From the NCBI GenBank assembly GCA_025201705.1, contig MU617332.1, positions 1 to 15,708 of the forward strand: a stretch of 15,708 nt of DNA, read 5' to 3'. Positions 1 through 10,808 of this stretch are shown here, in pieces. The DNA comes from Dissophora ornata (Eukaryota > Mortierellomycota > Mortierellomycetes > Mortierellales > Mortierellaceae). How positions within the stretch are numbered: position 1 is the first letter of the stretch; each line of letters begins with the position of its first letter. A program made the position numbers and the translations under genes. The notes beneath the pieces are model-generated. The model was not told where the DNA came from. It did no database searches and saw only the letters and a program-made list of their open reading frames with translations.

Positions 1-652
1 ACACACCACACACACACACACACAACACACACTCGCGCACAACACACGTTCACATCCGCACACTCCTAGTTGCACAACCGTCTCACAGTCTTTTGTATCC
101 CCCACACCTCCCTCCTGGACATCAGTCAATCCATATTTTACACCAGTGTCAATCGTAACCACGCCTGTTGGGAACCAAATCGACGGAAAAGAAAAAAGAG
201 AAAATAGAAGAAAAACAGGTGATGGTGCGTGTCTCTATCATGTAAACATTGTATTGACCTGGATCAATGAATACAAACAATTCACGGGGATCCATTTCAG
301 CTGAAGAAAGAGTGGGATCGGACAAGATGGGACATGCAATGGGATGGGACGGGATGGTACAATGTGGTATGGGATGGGATGAAAGTGGCTGAAAAGGACT
401 GAGACGAAGAAATGTTAAATGAGCTGGGAGAGAGGGCTAGGCGAGATGGGGAGACCTGGCATGGTATGAATGGGAAGCGGAAAGGGAAATTTTCAAAAGG
501 GAAGAGACAGGGATCACGGTTCATCTGTGCAGTACTGAATACACCTTCACCGCTCCTACCCTTGGTTTTTGCACGCTCATGCACAGCGACAAGTGCCACC
601 AAGGTTTTGCCCCTTTCTGCTGTTGGGCTTCCTATTGCGCACCTCCTGCGTA

Positions 653-794
653 GCACGCGTTCAACCTTGTGCAAGTCCACCTTCCATTCATGGTTCGTAT
701 CCATCTCCAAACGCTCTTCACACCTCGACCCAATAGAAAAAAATCCCCAGCACGCGTCGACCTTTTCATTTTTTTGCCCTTGCTTTGCACGCGA
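653..794. promoter_or_regulatory. Cluster of three GCACGCG(T/A) sites, StuA-response-element-like
   Basis: The octamer GCACGCGT occurs at 653-660 and 750-757, and GCACGCGA at 787-794. Read on the - strand these are ACGCGTGC, ACGCGTGC and TCGCGTGC, all fitting the StuA response element (A/T)CGCG(T/A)N(A/C) known from Aspergillus. The first site also fits in the + direction. The cores ACGCGT also match the MCB element bound by MBF-type APSES proteins. The cluster lies about 1.8-2.0 kb upstream of the start codon of an APSES gene, so autoregulation is a reasonable guess. The motif is short and degenerate, so chance occurrence is possible. Confidence 0.35.
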
Positions 795-1523
795 GAGATG
801 GGAATAGTATTTATTTAAAAAGTAATGGGAGCAAGAGCAAGAGCAGCAGGGGCGAGGGCGAGGAGGGATGTTTGCGCTGCTTCTGTGGGGGGGTGGTTGG
901 CCACAGACACTCCCTGCGTGACAACAAAACTGCAGTGCTGTGATGTGAGATCGGATGAATGCAGAGGTCCATTCTGATGAGAAGAGGGCCGAATGGTCGA
1001 TGGATGGTGCTGCCGAAGAGCATGGGGAGCGGGTTGGGTTAGCGGGTTACCCTCTTCTTGCCTTTGGTTGCTTGTTGCCTTGTCCTTTTGCCCTGTGCAA
1101 CTCTCATTTTTTTTCTTTTTCCTTCCTGTGCGCCCACACGATGTGACGACAGCCGCGCCCTGGTTGGCGACTGATATCGATGGGAGCGCATGGGCGGTAC
1201 ATGGATGCGAAGCGAACTACGAAGCACAGGCGGACAGACCATTGACCTCTTTCTTTCCTTTCTCTCTCCCTCTCTGCTCTCCCTCTCCCTCTCCCTCTCC
1301 CTCCATCCTTCTCTTCTCTCGTCCTCTCCTTCGCGACCTCTCCCTCTGTTCCTCTCCCTCTTCCACATATCCACCTGCGACTTTACCTGTCCCATATACC
1401 GGTCCTCGCTCTCTCCCCGGTCTTGATCACAACCACGGCCCTTGTGCGATCCATGTCCATGTCCCATTAGTCTCGCTAGTCCTACTATTCTCCCGCACCA
1501 TCCCCTTGGAGCTGCCGTTGTTG

Positions 1524-2584
1524 GTAAGTCGATGGCGATGGCAATGGCAATGGGCCGCGGATGACAGTTTTCCATTTCCTTGTGAAAGCGAAAACCCGCC
1601 TCTGGACAGGGATGCGACCTTTTTCTTCTGACGGGACTGGCGGACCAGACGAGCTGATCGCTGACTCGGCTGCTCTCCGGCGGTTGGTTGGCTGGCTGGT
1701 CGATTGTTGTGCCAGGCACTCATTCAGGCACGGATGGGGGGTAATCGTGGCTGATGGACAGACGATCGAGTGTGGCAGCGATCAGCGTCTGGTTGTGGCC
1801 CGCCCCCGCGCCCTCGCTCTTGTCCGTAAGGTCCGACCGAGGGAGGCTGGGCTCACCTCCAGTGCGACCTGCGAGGCAACACAGCTCGCCCGTTTTGTGT
1901 TTCTCGCAGACGGTGGGCTGGCTGTTCTGCCAGCCTGTCTGTCTGGGAAAGAAAACGGGGAAACTCTATCGGAGGAACACCGACAAAGTGCGTCTGTCCT
2001 ACACGGGGAGGAGCAGGGAGCAGAGTGCATTGTCTATTTGTTGTCTGTTGTCTATTGTCTATTGTTGATTGAGTGAACTGAGCGAGCATGGTCCACCCAC
2101 CGGGTCTGTCTCCCATGCGCACACACAGCACATACGCATGCATGTCTGCACACAGGCACACAATCACCACACATCCCCGTCTTTGCACACACTCCATCCT
2201 CCATACATTCACACACATACATACATACACACACACTCTCTCTCTCCCTCTCGCTCTCTATCTCGGGTACACCTACGCATGTGTATTCTCTCTGCCTCTC
2301 CGCTGTCCCGCTGTCCCGCCCCCTTCCCTTGTCCTCCACCGCGTCGAATCTGCCCTCTTGCTCCACCGTCCTCGCTGTTGTTTCTCCTTCCTGTCGTACA
2401 TGCCAATCCCTCCCCCCCTCCCTCCCTCCTTCGTGTAGCTGTGCTTGGGAAAAAACGAGATGTGAGAGCAAGGGACTCTGCACTCCCTTTCTTGTGTCCT
2501 AGACCGGGGCCTCTCCTCGCTCGAAAAACACTCCCATCCACTAACCAACGCATTACCAGCCTTATCTTCTTGCTACCCTATTAG
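1524..2584 (+). other. Possible intron in the 5' leader of the APSES gene
   Basis: A strong donor, GGTAAGT, has its GT at 1524-1525. Near the start codon there is a good 3' splice environment: a CTAAC branch-point match at 2541-2545, a pyrimidine-rich stretch, and AG at 2558-2559 or 2583-2584. Other acceptors, such as the one near 1910, are also possible, so a shorter intron or several introns could exist. Removing this stretch would delete many upstream ATGs that would otherwise precede the main start. The boundaries are inferred from signals only. Confidence 0.3.
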
Positions 2585-2637
2585 ACCTAGCCGCTCCGCA
2601 TATCCTCTTCCGCCCCTATTTTCTCTGGCGCTCGTTC

Positions 2638-5600
2638 ATGGACCATAGCCTGTCCAGTTTGCAATACCAAGAACCCGCCTTTTTACAGCCAGCTCAACAG
2701 TATCGGGACTACCCGCAGCCACAGAGAGGCTACATCCATCTACCCAATCCATCGACATCCTCCTTCGAGATACTGTCCATCTCCAACCCTCTTTCAACCG
2801 TGCTGCAAACACAAGGTCAGCACTTTCATCCTCGCCTGGGACCCGTCGCAGCTGAGCTCCGGTTGTTGCCTCACCAACCCTCTCAGCATCTTGCACCGCA
2901 ACAGCACCTGTCTCAAGAGCATTCTACAGACGATCGTGTTCTTTGGCAAACTCAGGCTTCCTCGCATCAACCGCTTAGCTTTGACAGCTACTCCATCATG
3001 GACGGCACTTCCTGGACTGGGAGCAACACCTCTGCTCACCAAACCGTCGGTCCAATCCCCATGGGGTTAGAATGGGCTCGTGACCAGGGCCTCACTTCTT
3101 CCGACTCTTCCGCGCGGTCTATCAGCCTCCAAGGAGCGTTCCATACATCATCCAACAATCAAAACGGCAACGGGTCGGGGAATGGGACAATACATAGTCA
3201 GGCCTCGTCTCTAACAGGGGGACCTGGCCATCTTGGCGTTGAAGCTGGCTTGAGTAGCGGCAGTGTTCATGGCGGTGTGGGTGGAGTGACACATCACAAT
3301 GGGGACCCCCTGGCATCATCATTGGCAGCAAGTACACTGCAAGGTGATCTGGTCCGCACAACCCCTCCCACACCCTCCCGCGAGGACTTTCAGCACCACT
3401 CTCATACTCATCATCAGCAACAACAACAACAATCACAGCAACCACTCCACGTCCATCATACCCATTCACCTTACCATCATGGACAGCTCTCAGGGCACGA
3501 GCTTTCGCCACATGAGCAACAGCAGCAACAACAACAACTGCAACAGCAGCAACAATTCCAACCGCAACACTCGGCTTACGCCTCTGGCCACTATTACCCC
3601 GAGCAGGATCAGCATGAATCATACGAACATGACCGGATGCACAGTGGTGGACTCGTGGGTCACCCCTATGGGCATTCTCATGACAACATTGCCGCGCTTA
3701 CGCCACCGCCTTCCGCACCTGTGCCCCAACATGACCTGCCGCCCCTGCGCACAAGGCTAACAAATACCATCTGGGAGGATGAGCATACATTTTGCTTTCA
3801 GGTCGATGTCAAAGGCGTTTGTGTCGCAAGAAGAGCCGGTACGTTCGAATACTTTTACAGGAATAGGGCTGAACAAAGATGTATGATTGTTCTTGGCCAT
3901 ACTGACCCTGCGCCCTGGCGGCGACTCTTTTGAAATAGATAATAACATGGTAAACGGAACAAAATTGCTCAATGTCGTGGGCATGTCTCGCGGCAAGCGC
4001 GATGGCATTTTGAAGAACGAGAAGGGACGAGTGGTGGTAAAAGTGGGTGCAATGCATTTGAAGGGTGTATGGTAAGTCAACGATCTTCGCGTCTTTTTAT
4101 TCCCACTATGGTCATCGACTTTGACAGCCCGCATATTAACATTTTTACGTTCTACTCTAATGCAATATATCGCAATGTCTTGATAGGATCCCTCTTGACC
4201 GAGCTGCCCATCATGCAAAAGCCCACAACATTGAGGAGAGCCTTTATCCTCTCCTAGTAGATGATCCTGCGACATTTCTGTACCAGCATCCTCACTCAAC
4301 CTCCGTCCCAGGTAAGACAAAGATCCATCAGGGATGTGGGTGGATAGCTCCAAAAAGAAAGAAAAAAAAGTCTTTGCATGATGATAGCTAGACACTCAAT
4401 CATTCTCTGTGTCTGGTAGATGTGAGATGGAATTCCCAGCAACAACAACATGGATATCACGAATCGGACAACTCTCCAAAGGCAAGGCACTCGGATATGC
4501 ACTCGAACCATCACTTTAATCAGGGAGTCCACGGGGACTATTATTCTCACCAGCAACATGCGATCTTTCGAGGCCATGGCGTGAACAGTCCACATGGTTC
4601 GCCCCATGGAAGCAATGGCTCTATTTCTGGAGGTAAGCATACAAATTATGATGTTCTCTATACTAGTAATAATGATGCAGAGATGCCCGGAGAGTCACCC
4701 CGTATGATTTGCAAGGGATCCAGTTTATGTTAACGCTTGTAAACGTTTGCATCGTGACCCTAGACGACGATCCAAACTTGGTCTCTCCATTCGAATACCG
4801 CGTGCCATCCTCCATTGTTGCTGGAGGCCTCGTTGGCATTCCGTCTGGAGGACCTTCATCAGTTTCGGATTTGAGACAAGGAAATCACCATGCGACGTAT
4901 TACGGACACCAAGCCAGTCCAAATCAGTATTATGGAGCTCATGTACAAAAGTACCCAGACCCTATTCTTCATCCAGGCCAGCATCAGCTGCAGCTCGGCG
5001 GACCCCTCGCGAATGATTCGCCCCCACCACTGTCGAATACCTCTGGTCATGGTGAGTCTAGGGCTCAATACAGCTATACAACGTTTCAGTGATGTCTTCA
5101 GTTATAGCGGCCAGAAGGTTGACCAGTTGCCTCGCGCAATTTTTTTTCGTTTAGACGGACCCCAAAATCGCCTCCAAGCAAATCTTCTGACAGGGCAGAA
5201 ACGAGGCTACGGCGCCAACGTACCCGAGGCAACGCACAGCTACTATGGCTACCAAACTCATCCTCAGAAATCGCACAGTCTCCCGGATGCATACCCTACC
5301 GATCCTAATCCGTTCGGGCTGGCCTCGGGGATGAATACAGGCAACTTCTCGCCCCCAGTGTCCATGCCTTCCTCGGAACCCCACTCGCCCATGTCTCAGC
5401 AGCACCAATCTCATCACTCGCAAGACCAACATGGAGATCTGCAGATCCAGAACACGGCCCGCCATAGCCATGGACCAATTGTCCAACCGCTCAATCCACC
5501 AAGTAAGAGGCCTCGACAGGTCTCACGAGGCATGTCTCTGACTGCGGATTCGCCAGCATCATCTTCAGGGCAATGGTACGGTCGTGACGATAGCTTTGAT

Positions 5601-6086
5601 CGCGCCAGCGGCCAGTCGATCGCGACGTCCCATCACTCCATGTCCTCGAATGAGACACTGGGTTCTGGCCCGATCAACTATGCGCTGACCGGTGACGGCA
5701 GCGGCGGCATGTACTACGAGGCGTTGGCACAGCAGCCAAAGTCATTCAATGCTACCAGAGAAGGAGATGCAGGTTTGGCTGGAAGACCCCGATTTATGCC
5801 AGGAACTGCTCAAGCACCAATGCAGTACGGTGCGACGGGGGCTTCCTCGCCCCAGCGCTCCCGAAGTCGGCTGTCATCGTTTCAAGATCCAACGTCGGCA
5901 GGCATGGCACAACAGGGGACCATCTCTTCCTTTGGTAGAGTGCAGAACTCCATGAGCCCTGACGACACCAAGCAGGCGGGGTATGTGCGTGCCCAGTCTG
6001 GGCCCGAGGGAGAATCAAATGTGCAGCTTATCAAGGTCGAAGGTGTGTCTGGCGGCTTTGGTCACGATGCGACAAGTTGGACGTAA
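2638..6086 (+). CDS. stuA: APSES-domain transcription factor, StuA/Efg1/Sok2/Phd1 type
   Basis: Predicted nuclear DNA-binding regulator of fungal development, of the family controlling sporulation, hyphal growth and morphology. Six exons fit by frame and splice sites: 2638-3838, 3939-4071, 4187-4311, 4420-4632, 4764-5051 and 5155-6086, giving 963 residues. The APSES domain spans about 371-478, with [50 protein letters not shown] and a [12 protein letters not shown] end, and is split by two introns. Residues 1-370 are disordered and rich in Q, H, S and G, with glutamine tracts at about 260-266 and 293-306. The C-terminal half is also low-complexity and carries a basic KRPR patch at 771-774, a likely nuclear signal. 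Canonical StuA proteins read RREDN where this one reads RRADN at the first splice junction. The start is the first ATG of the open frame. Family assignment is firm; which paralogue is less certain. Confidence 0.93.
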
Positions 6087-6580
6087 TCGCAGACACCGGG
6101 ACTATTATATCTCGCAATGCGACAGCCAGATCTTGCCATGCGCCTGTGCTACGCACTGTTCTCTATACCATTGCACCTCTTTTTTCCGCGCTTCCCTTCC
6201 CCCTCCCCTATTTTTTTTTCTTCTTTCTCGTTCGTTTGTGCCCGCTGTCTTCTTTTTTTTTCTTTTTCTTTCTTTTATCCCATATTTTAATTATTTGTTG
6301 TCTCATCTCGTTTATGTGCTTGTGTGTGTTTTTTCTTTTATTCCTTGCGCTTTGCTTCCATCAATTCAGTAGTCTGCGTCTATTGCTCTGTTCCGTATTC
6401 TTTGTGGTCTGTTCGAGAGAGAGAGAGAGAGGAACAAAACAAAAAAACAAAAAAAGGTCGGTTAAACCCATTAGTCTTCCTCGCACTTTCTTTTTATTTT
6501 ACACCGTTGCGTTGTTTTCATAGAGAAGAAGAGACAACAAAGAATACAAAATCCACCCATAATATTTCCTCGGGAGTCAT

Positions 6581-6586
6581 AATAAA
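6581..6586 (+). terminator. Candidate poly(A) signal of the APSES gene
   Basis: AATAAA followed by an A run, 495 nt past the APSES stop codon. It is the first perfect hexamer after that stop. Fungal poly(A) signals are loose, so earlier T/A-rich sites could be used instead. Confidence 0.35.
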
Positions 6587-6860
6587 AAAAAACAACTGCA
6601 ACACCAAAGGACAGGTCCTGCCTGGGATTAAGATTCTGTCAGGGGTGGACCATCTTCCCTGCCCCTGCAGTGCGCTCGCTCTCTCGGACTGTCTGTCCAC
6701 GGGTGCTTGGTGGCGCGTTGTTTTCAAATGCAGTCCATGTGGACTCCCGTGCCCTCCTCTCGTGAAAAACTTCGTCCCTGTGCTTTTTGCTCTTCCTCGC
6801 TTCTTTTTTTTTTTCAAACTCGGCTAGAATCACTCCTCTTCCACCTCTGATTCCTTCGAA

Positions 6861-6905
6861 ATGCGCCAGGGAAGGTTGCCTGTCCCATTCTCAACCTCGC
6901 AATAG
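6861..6905 (+). other. Short upstream ORF before the PFF1-like start
   Basis: ATG at 6861 opens a 14-codon frame ending at TAG 6903-6905, 34 nt before the chosen start at 6940 and in a different frame. If transcription begins downstream of the T tract at 6799-6816, this would be the first ATG in the message and could lower translation of the protease. It could also be bypassed or removed by a different transcript start. Confidence 0.3.
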
Positions 6906-6939
6906 CACCGGCATCGCTTCTCTCCAACAATACCCCCTG

Positions 6940-9900
6940 ATGAACTCTCCTCCCCCCATTACCTCGCGGGCCAACCGCAGGCGCGCCCATAGCTTCGACG
7001 GCTCTACAACGCCACTCTTGAGCTCTATACCCCAAAGGAAGACAGACAGACGTGTGAGAGACGAGGCTCACCAGCGAAACCAGCGGATGCATGAGGCCTC
7101 TGCTGGCCAATGCTGGTCCATTTACATTGTCCTAGCGTTTCTCTACGCAGCCGTCATCGGCACTGTGTACTTTGCTCGCCGACCAGACGTGTTTGTCCCG
7201 CCCCTGCCAGAGATGGCTGTTGGAGAGACCCTTCCAGGTAGCCTATTGGTCATACTCGCACTGCTGTCTCGGTTCACTTCAACCCCTCTAATGCGCCCTC
7301 CTGCTCTGCCCGTCCATTTCTACCGCCCTCTTCTCCTCTCCAGGGCGTTTCAATCCTTATACGGCCTGGGAGCATCTTGAAGCCATAACCACCATACCCC
7401 ATTCGTTCAACTCCCGTGCCAACACCGATATCACCAAGGCATACATCCTCTCGCAGTTCAGGAAACTCCAGGCCGAGGCTATAGTCTTAGGGCGCCGAAA
7501 TGTACGATATGACGATGGCGTGGATAATTCGACGTGGACTCGACTTTCAAAGTCACAGCAGCAACAGCAGATGGAGGATCTTGGCGAGACTGAGCCAAGC
7601 GACGGCTCAAAGATGCAGCCAGAGGTCGTGGAGGTGGTGCAGGGCGATAATCTTGTCATGTGGGTTGGTGGTGTAGTCGAGTCGATGGAGGGGGGCGTGA
7701 TTGTGAATATTGAGATTGACGTTGACCAGGAAAGCCAACCAGCGCTGCTGGTCTCGGCCCATTATGGTAAGTCCACCACCGGCATTATCAGACGTCTATT
7801 TTGATCATAGCTTCAATACCAACCTTCTTGTTGCTCTGCTGCTGTAGACTCCGTTGCCACCAGCTATGGCGCAACCGATGATGGCGGAGGCGTTGCTGTT
7901 GCCTTGGCCATGATCCGTCATTTTATCTACCATCCCGTCCAGCACACGATTATCTTCAATCTCAACAACGCCGAGGAACTTGGCCTCTACGGTGCAGGAA
8001 CATTTATGGGCGCTCCTCCTAATAGCACAATGGAGACTGGCGCCGGTCATGCATGGAAAAAATATGCCAAGGCGTTTGTGAACATGGGTACAACAATGAT
8101 GGATATATAGCCAGCCTGCTATGCACCAAATGAGTGGTGTTGTTTCTTGTCAAAAAGCATAACCCAGTTTCTAAAACCTTGTCCTTTTTGTCTCCACTAT
8201 ACTCATCGGCTACAGAGGGCGCTGGATCTGGTGGGCCTTCGTTGCTTTTCCGGGCCACCAACCACGACATTATCCGCCACTATGCCGAAAACGCGCCTTT
8301 CCCCCATGCATCTGTCTTTGCGAACGATGTCTTCCAGCTAGGCCTCCTCAACAGGTACGTTGATTCCGGGGTCACCTTGCCTTTAAACATCATCAATAGT
8401 CACTAACTCGGTCTATGACCTGTAAATCAATAGTGATACGGACTACACTATTTACTCACAACACGGTCTGCCAGGTCTAGACATTGCATTCTATCAGCGC
8501 CGGTCCATGTATCATTCGACTTCAGATGGACTCCCGATCGAATCGCTCTTTCATATGGGGTCGAACACACAGGCCACGATTACCGGCCTGTGCAACAGTG
8601 GATACCTAGACTCCCTTGACCCGTCTGGAGTGACCAGAGCAGAGCCAGCGCCAGGGATGTCACGCGCATTCTCAGGAAAGAGCGTGTTCTACGATCTCCT
8701 TGGAAAGTATATGGCCTTTTCAGAGCTATGGGTCACGTTCCTGATTAACGTACTGGCACTCGGACTCGGACTTCCGGTGTTAGCGTTGACTTTTGTTAAT
8801 GCCGGTCGCGCCATTAGTCGTCGCCGGGATCATGGTCTTCGTCCGCGCTCACCAGATCAAAATCCAACTCATTCTCTCCGGAGTGTACTGGATTCTTCGA
8901 TATCCATGATGAATTATTCTGATGATGGATACAGTCCGCTCCTGCAAGGATCAAACAACAACAGCAGCAGCAGCAGCAACAGCATTTACAGCAGCAGCAA
9001 TATCAACTTCCGCCAGCCCAAACCCAAACGTCCTGTTGATGCAGTTGAAAAGAAGGCTATCGCTCGAAGGACGGCACTTGTAGCGTTGATCGTAGCTCTT
9101 GACATTGGAGCTGTTGTGGCTGCCTCAAAGTGGCAATGGTACAGCAACCCACTGGCTCGTCATTCTTCTCCTTGGCTTGTTTTGCTGGGTCTCGGGGGAC
9201 TGTTATGGGTTGTGAACACCCTTGCTGTCTACCTGTTTACTAGCATCGAGGCCTTAATCTTTGGGTCTGTGCCCTTTGTGCGCCTGGCTGCACAGTGGAC
9301 TCTAGCCATCGGAGTTTGGTGGTGGTCCGTTGTCCTTGTGGTTGGAACTGGCGTGGCTGGCTGGCTTGGCTCTGGTGCTCTCTATGGCACAACAGCTCTG
9401 GCAGCGTCCTCGGGTGCCGCTGCCCTGATCCAAATTGTCATTAGCTTCGCAAGCCCAATGGATGGTGAAGATGGCGCGGGATTTGCCTGGATTCTAGTAC
9501 TGGTGACAAGCTTGTTGGTCCCCTGTGTCATTGTCCTCGACCTTGTAGTGGTTGTCATTCATATGACTGCACAAAGCTTGATTAGTAACGATACTGGCAT
9601 AAGTAAGACTAATTGCCTGATGGCCCTCTAAATGCACACCACGCTTTGACATACAATAATACACACAGAAGGCTCACAACTGCATCTTTCTTTAATAGTG
9701 TACATCATTTACGGATTACTGCTAATTCCATTCCTGCTGCCAACAGTTCCAGCCATATCGCGAGCACGAAACTTCAAGTCAGCTTTAATATTGGAGCTAC
9801 TTCTACTGGTGCCCATTGTTTTGCTGCTTTCGCAGGTGCAGCCGTTCACTGCCACTGATCCAGCAAGTCTGTACTTTTCTCAGCACTACAATCAGACTGC

Positions 9901-10567
9901 CAGATCCTCTATTGTCGACCTTCGGACAGATGCCGGGGCTGGCTATCTTCAACGCATGCTGCAAGGTGTTCCTACCTTTGACAGAAACAGCAGCCTATGC
10001 AAGCCGCTTCCATTTGAAGGATATTTTGCGGAGGCTTGCCAGTTTCAACCTACCCGCCAAGTCTTTGAGGACGATGGATGGGATCGGCCCGTGCACGTGG
10101 ACTGGATCTCAGCACCGAAGCATACCCCAAGTGGATGGCGAGAAGGTCGACTCAAAATTCTTGCGCTAGAGTCACGATATTGTTCTGTCCACCTAGCAGA
10201 GACCGTGCCTGGCCGTGAGACACAACTCTGGATGGAGGGCAGTGACCAGGGCCAGGATGTACTTAATCATCGGCCCAAGATACTCCATGCCTTTGTGCGA
10301 GATTGGAACCGCGCCTGGTCAGTCGTGGTCCGTGTCAAGGAACCCGATCAAAGTGATGATCGACAGAGCTCGATATTAGGACATTCTAAGAATGGTGGCG
10401 CGGATCGATCCGTCCCACTTCAAGTAGTTTGTGGATATGATGACTGGAGCTCGGAGCAAGGGTATGCCTCTATATTCAACAAGATACGCACACATTTGCC
10501 TGACTGGGTCAGGATGAAAAGCAATGCACGAGGTCTTTTCAAGGTTAGCGTGGATCTGGAGCTATAA
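6940..10567 (+). CDS. PFF1: Pff1-like vacuolar membrane M28 zinc metalloprotease
   Basis: Predicted multi-spanning vacuolar membrane peptidase with an M28 (aminopeptidase Y-like) domain facing the lumen. Six exons fit in phase: 6940-7237, 7344-7766, 7848-8087, 8216-8354, 8434-9602 and 9699-10567, giving 1045 residues against about 976 in yeast Pff1. A first membrane span at about 59-79 follows a basic N-terminus. The M28 domain is intact: HYDS (H239), GATDDGGG (D251), NNAEELG (E283/E284), EGAGSGG (E321) and YHSTSD (H394) give the expected metal and catalytic residues. From about residue 450 the protein is strongly hydrophobic with several spans, broken by a serine/asparagine-rich loop near nucleotides 8950-9005, and ends in a soluble C-terminal domain. 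The start at 6940 gives MNSPPP; the frame is open back to an ATG at 6787, so a longer N-terminus is possible. Introns are 79-128 nt. Confidence 0.92.
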
Positions 10568-10578
10568 AAGTTTTATGT

Positions 10579-10584
10579 AATAAA
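10579..10584 (+). terminator. Candidate poly(A) signal of the PFF1-like gene
   Basis: AATAAA 11 nt after the stop codon; a second copy is at 10666-10671. The convergent RPS16 gene ends at 10748, so the two 3' UTRs must lie in, or overlap within, only 180 bp. Confidence 0.5.
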
Positions 10585-10631
10585 CTGTCATGGACTGTCA
10601 GAATGACAAGGTTACAGTTTACGGATGTGAA

Positions 10632-10637
10632 TTTATT
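10632..10637 (-). terminator. Candidate poly(A) signal of RPS16
   Basis: TTTATT on the + strand reads AATAAA on the - strand, about 110 nt past the RPS16 stop codon. It lies between the two + strand hexamers of the convergent protease gene, so the 3' ends of the two transcripts probably interlock. Confidence 0.45.
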
Positions 10638-10747
10638 CGTGTATGAACGATCCATAATGCTGCCTAATAAAGAGTCGGAACAATGAACAACTCCAGATTG
10701 AACAAGTCGCAAAGAATAGGTCGAACATCCTGCCAGTCCCTCGACAT

Positions 10748-10777
10748 TTAACGGTAAGACTTCTGGTATCTGTAGGC

Positions 10778-10808
<31 letters not shown>

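Larger units (their letters stand above)
1..2637. other. Gene-free low-complexity region upstream of the APSES gene
   Basis: No credible coding sequence is seen on either strand; the open frames here are low-complexity and resemble no family I know. It opens with a CA-rich run at 1-35. A purine stretch at 310-383 repeats GGGAT/GGGAC-like pentamers. A CT-rich run lies at about 1255-1330, a short tandem of TTGTCTA-like heptamers at 2030-2061, and CA/TACA then CT runs at about 2110-2262. A TATA-like AT-rich stretch is near 808-823. The part closest to the start codon is strongly pyrimidine-rich on the + strand, as expected for a fungal promoter and 5' leader. The far left may include the 3' end of an unseen neighbour, but no gene end can be placed. 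Confidence 0.6.
6087..6939 (+). other. APSES 3' UTR and PFF1-like promoter/leader
   Basis: No gene is seen. After the stop codon the DNA is T- and CT-rich, with T runs near 6210-6275 and a short GA repeat at 6415-6432. An AATAAA motif at 6581-6586, followed by more A, may serve the APSES transcript; that would give a 3' UTR of about 500 nt. A second pyrimidine tract at 6799-6816 probably lies near the start of transcription of the protease gene. A 14-codon upstream ORF begins at ATG 6861 and ends at a TAG at 6903-6905, out of frame with the protease. Confidence 0.5.

Noticed and set aside
297..2584. Many 60-225 aa open frames on both strands left of the APSES gene
   Set aside because: They follow CT/GA and CA/GT low-complexity DNA, overlap in several frames, show biased composition (S/P/L or R/E/G) and resemble no family.
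5507..5524. A tiny intron in APSES exon 6 (GTAAGAGG to CGACAG)
   Set aside because: It would be under 20 nt, too short to splice. The frame is open through it and it encodes the basic KRPR patch.
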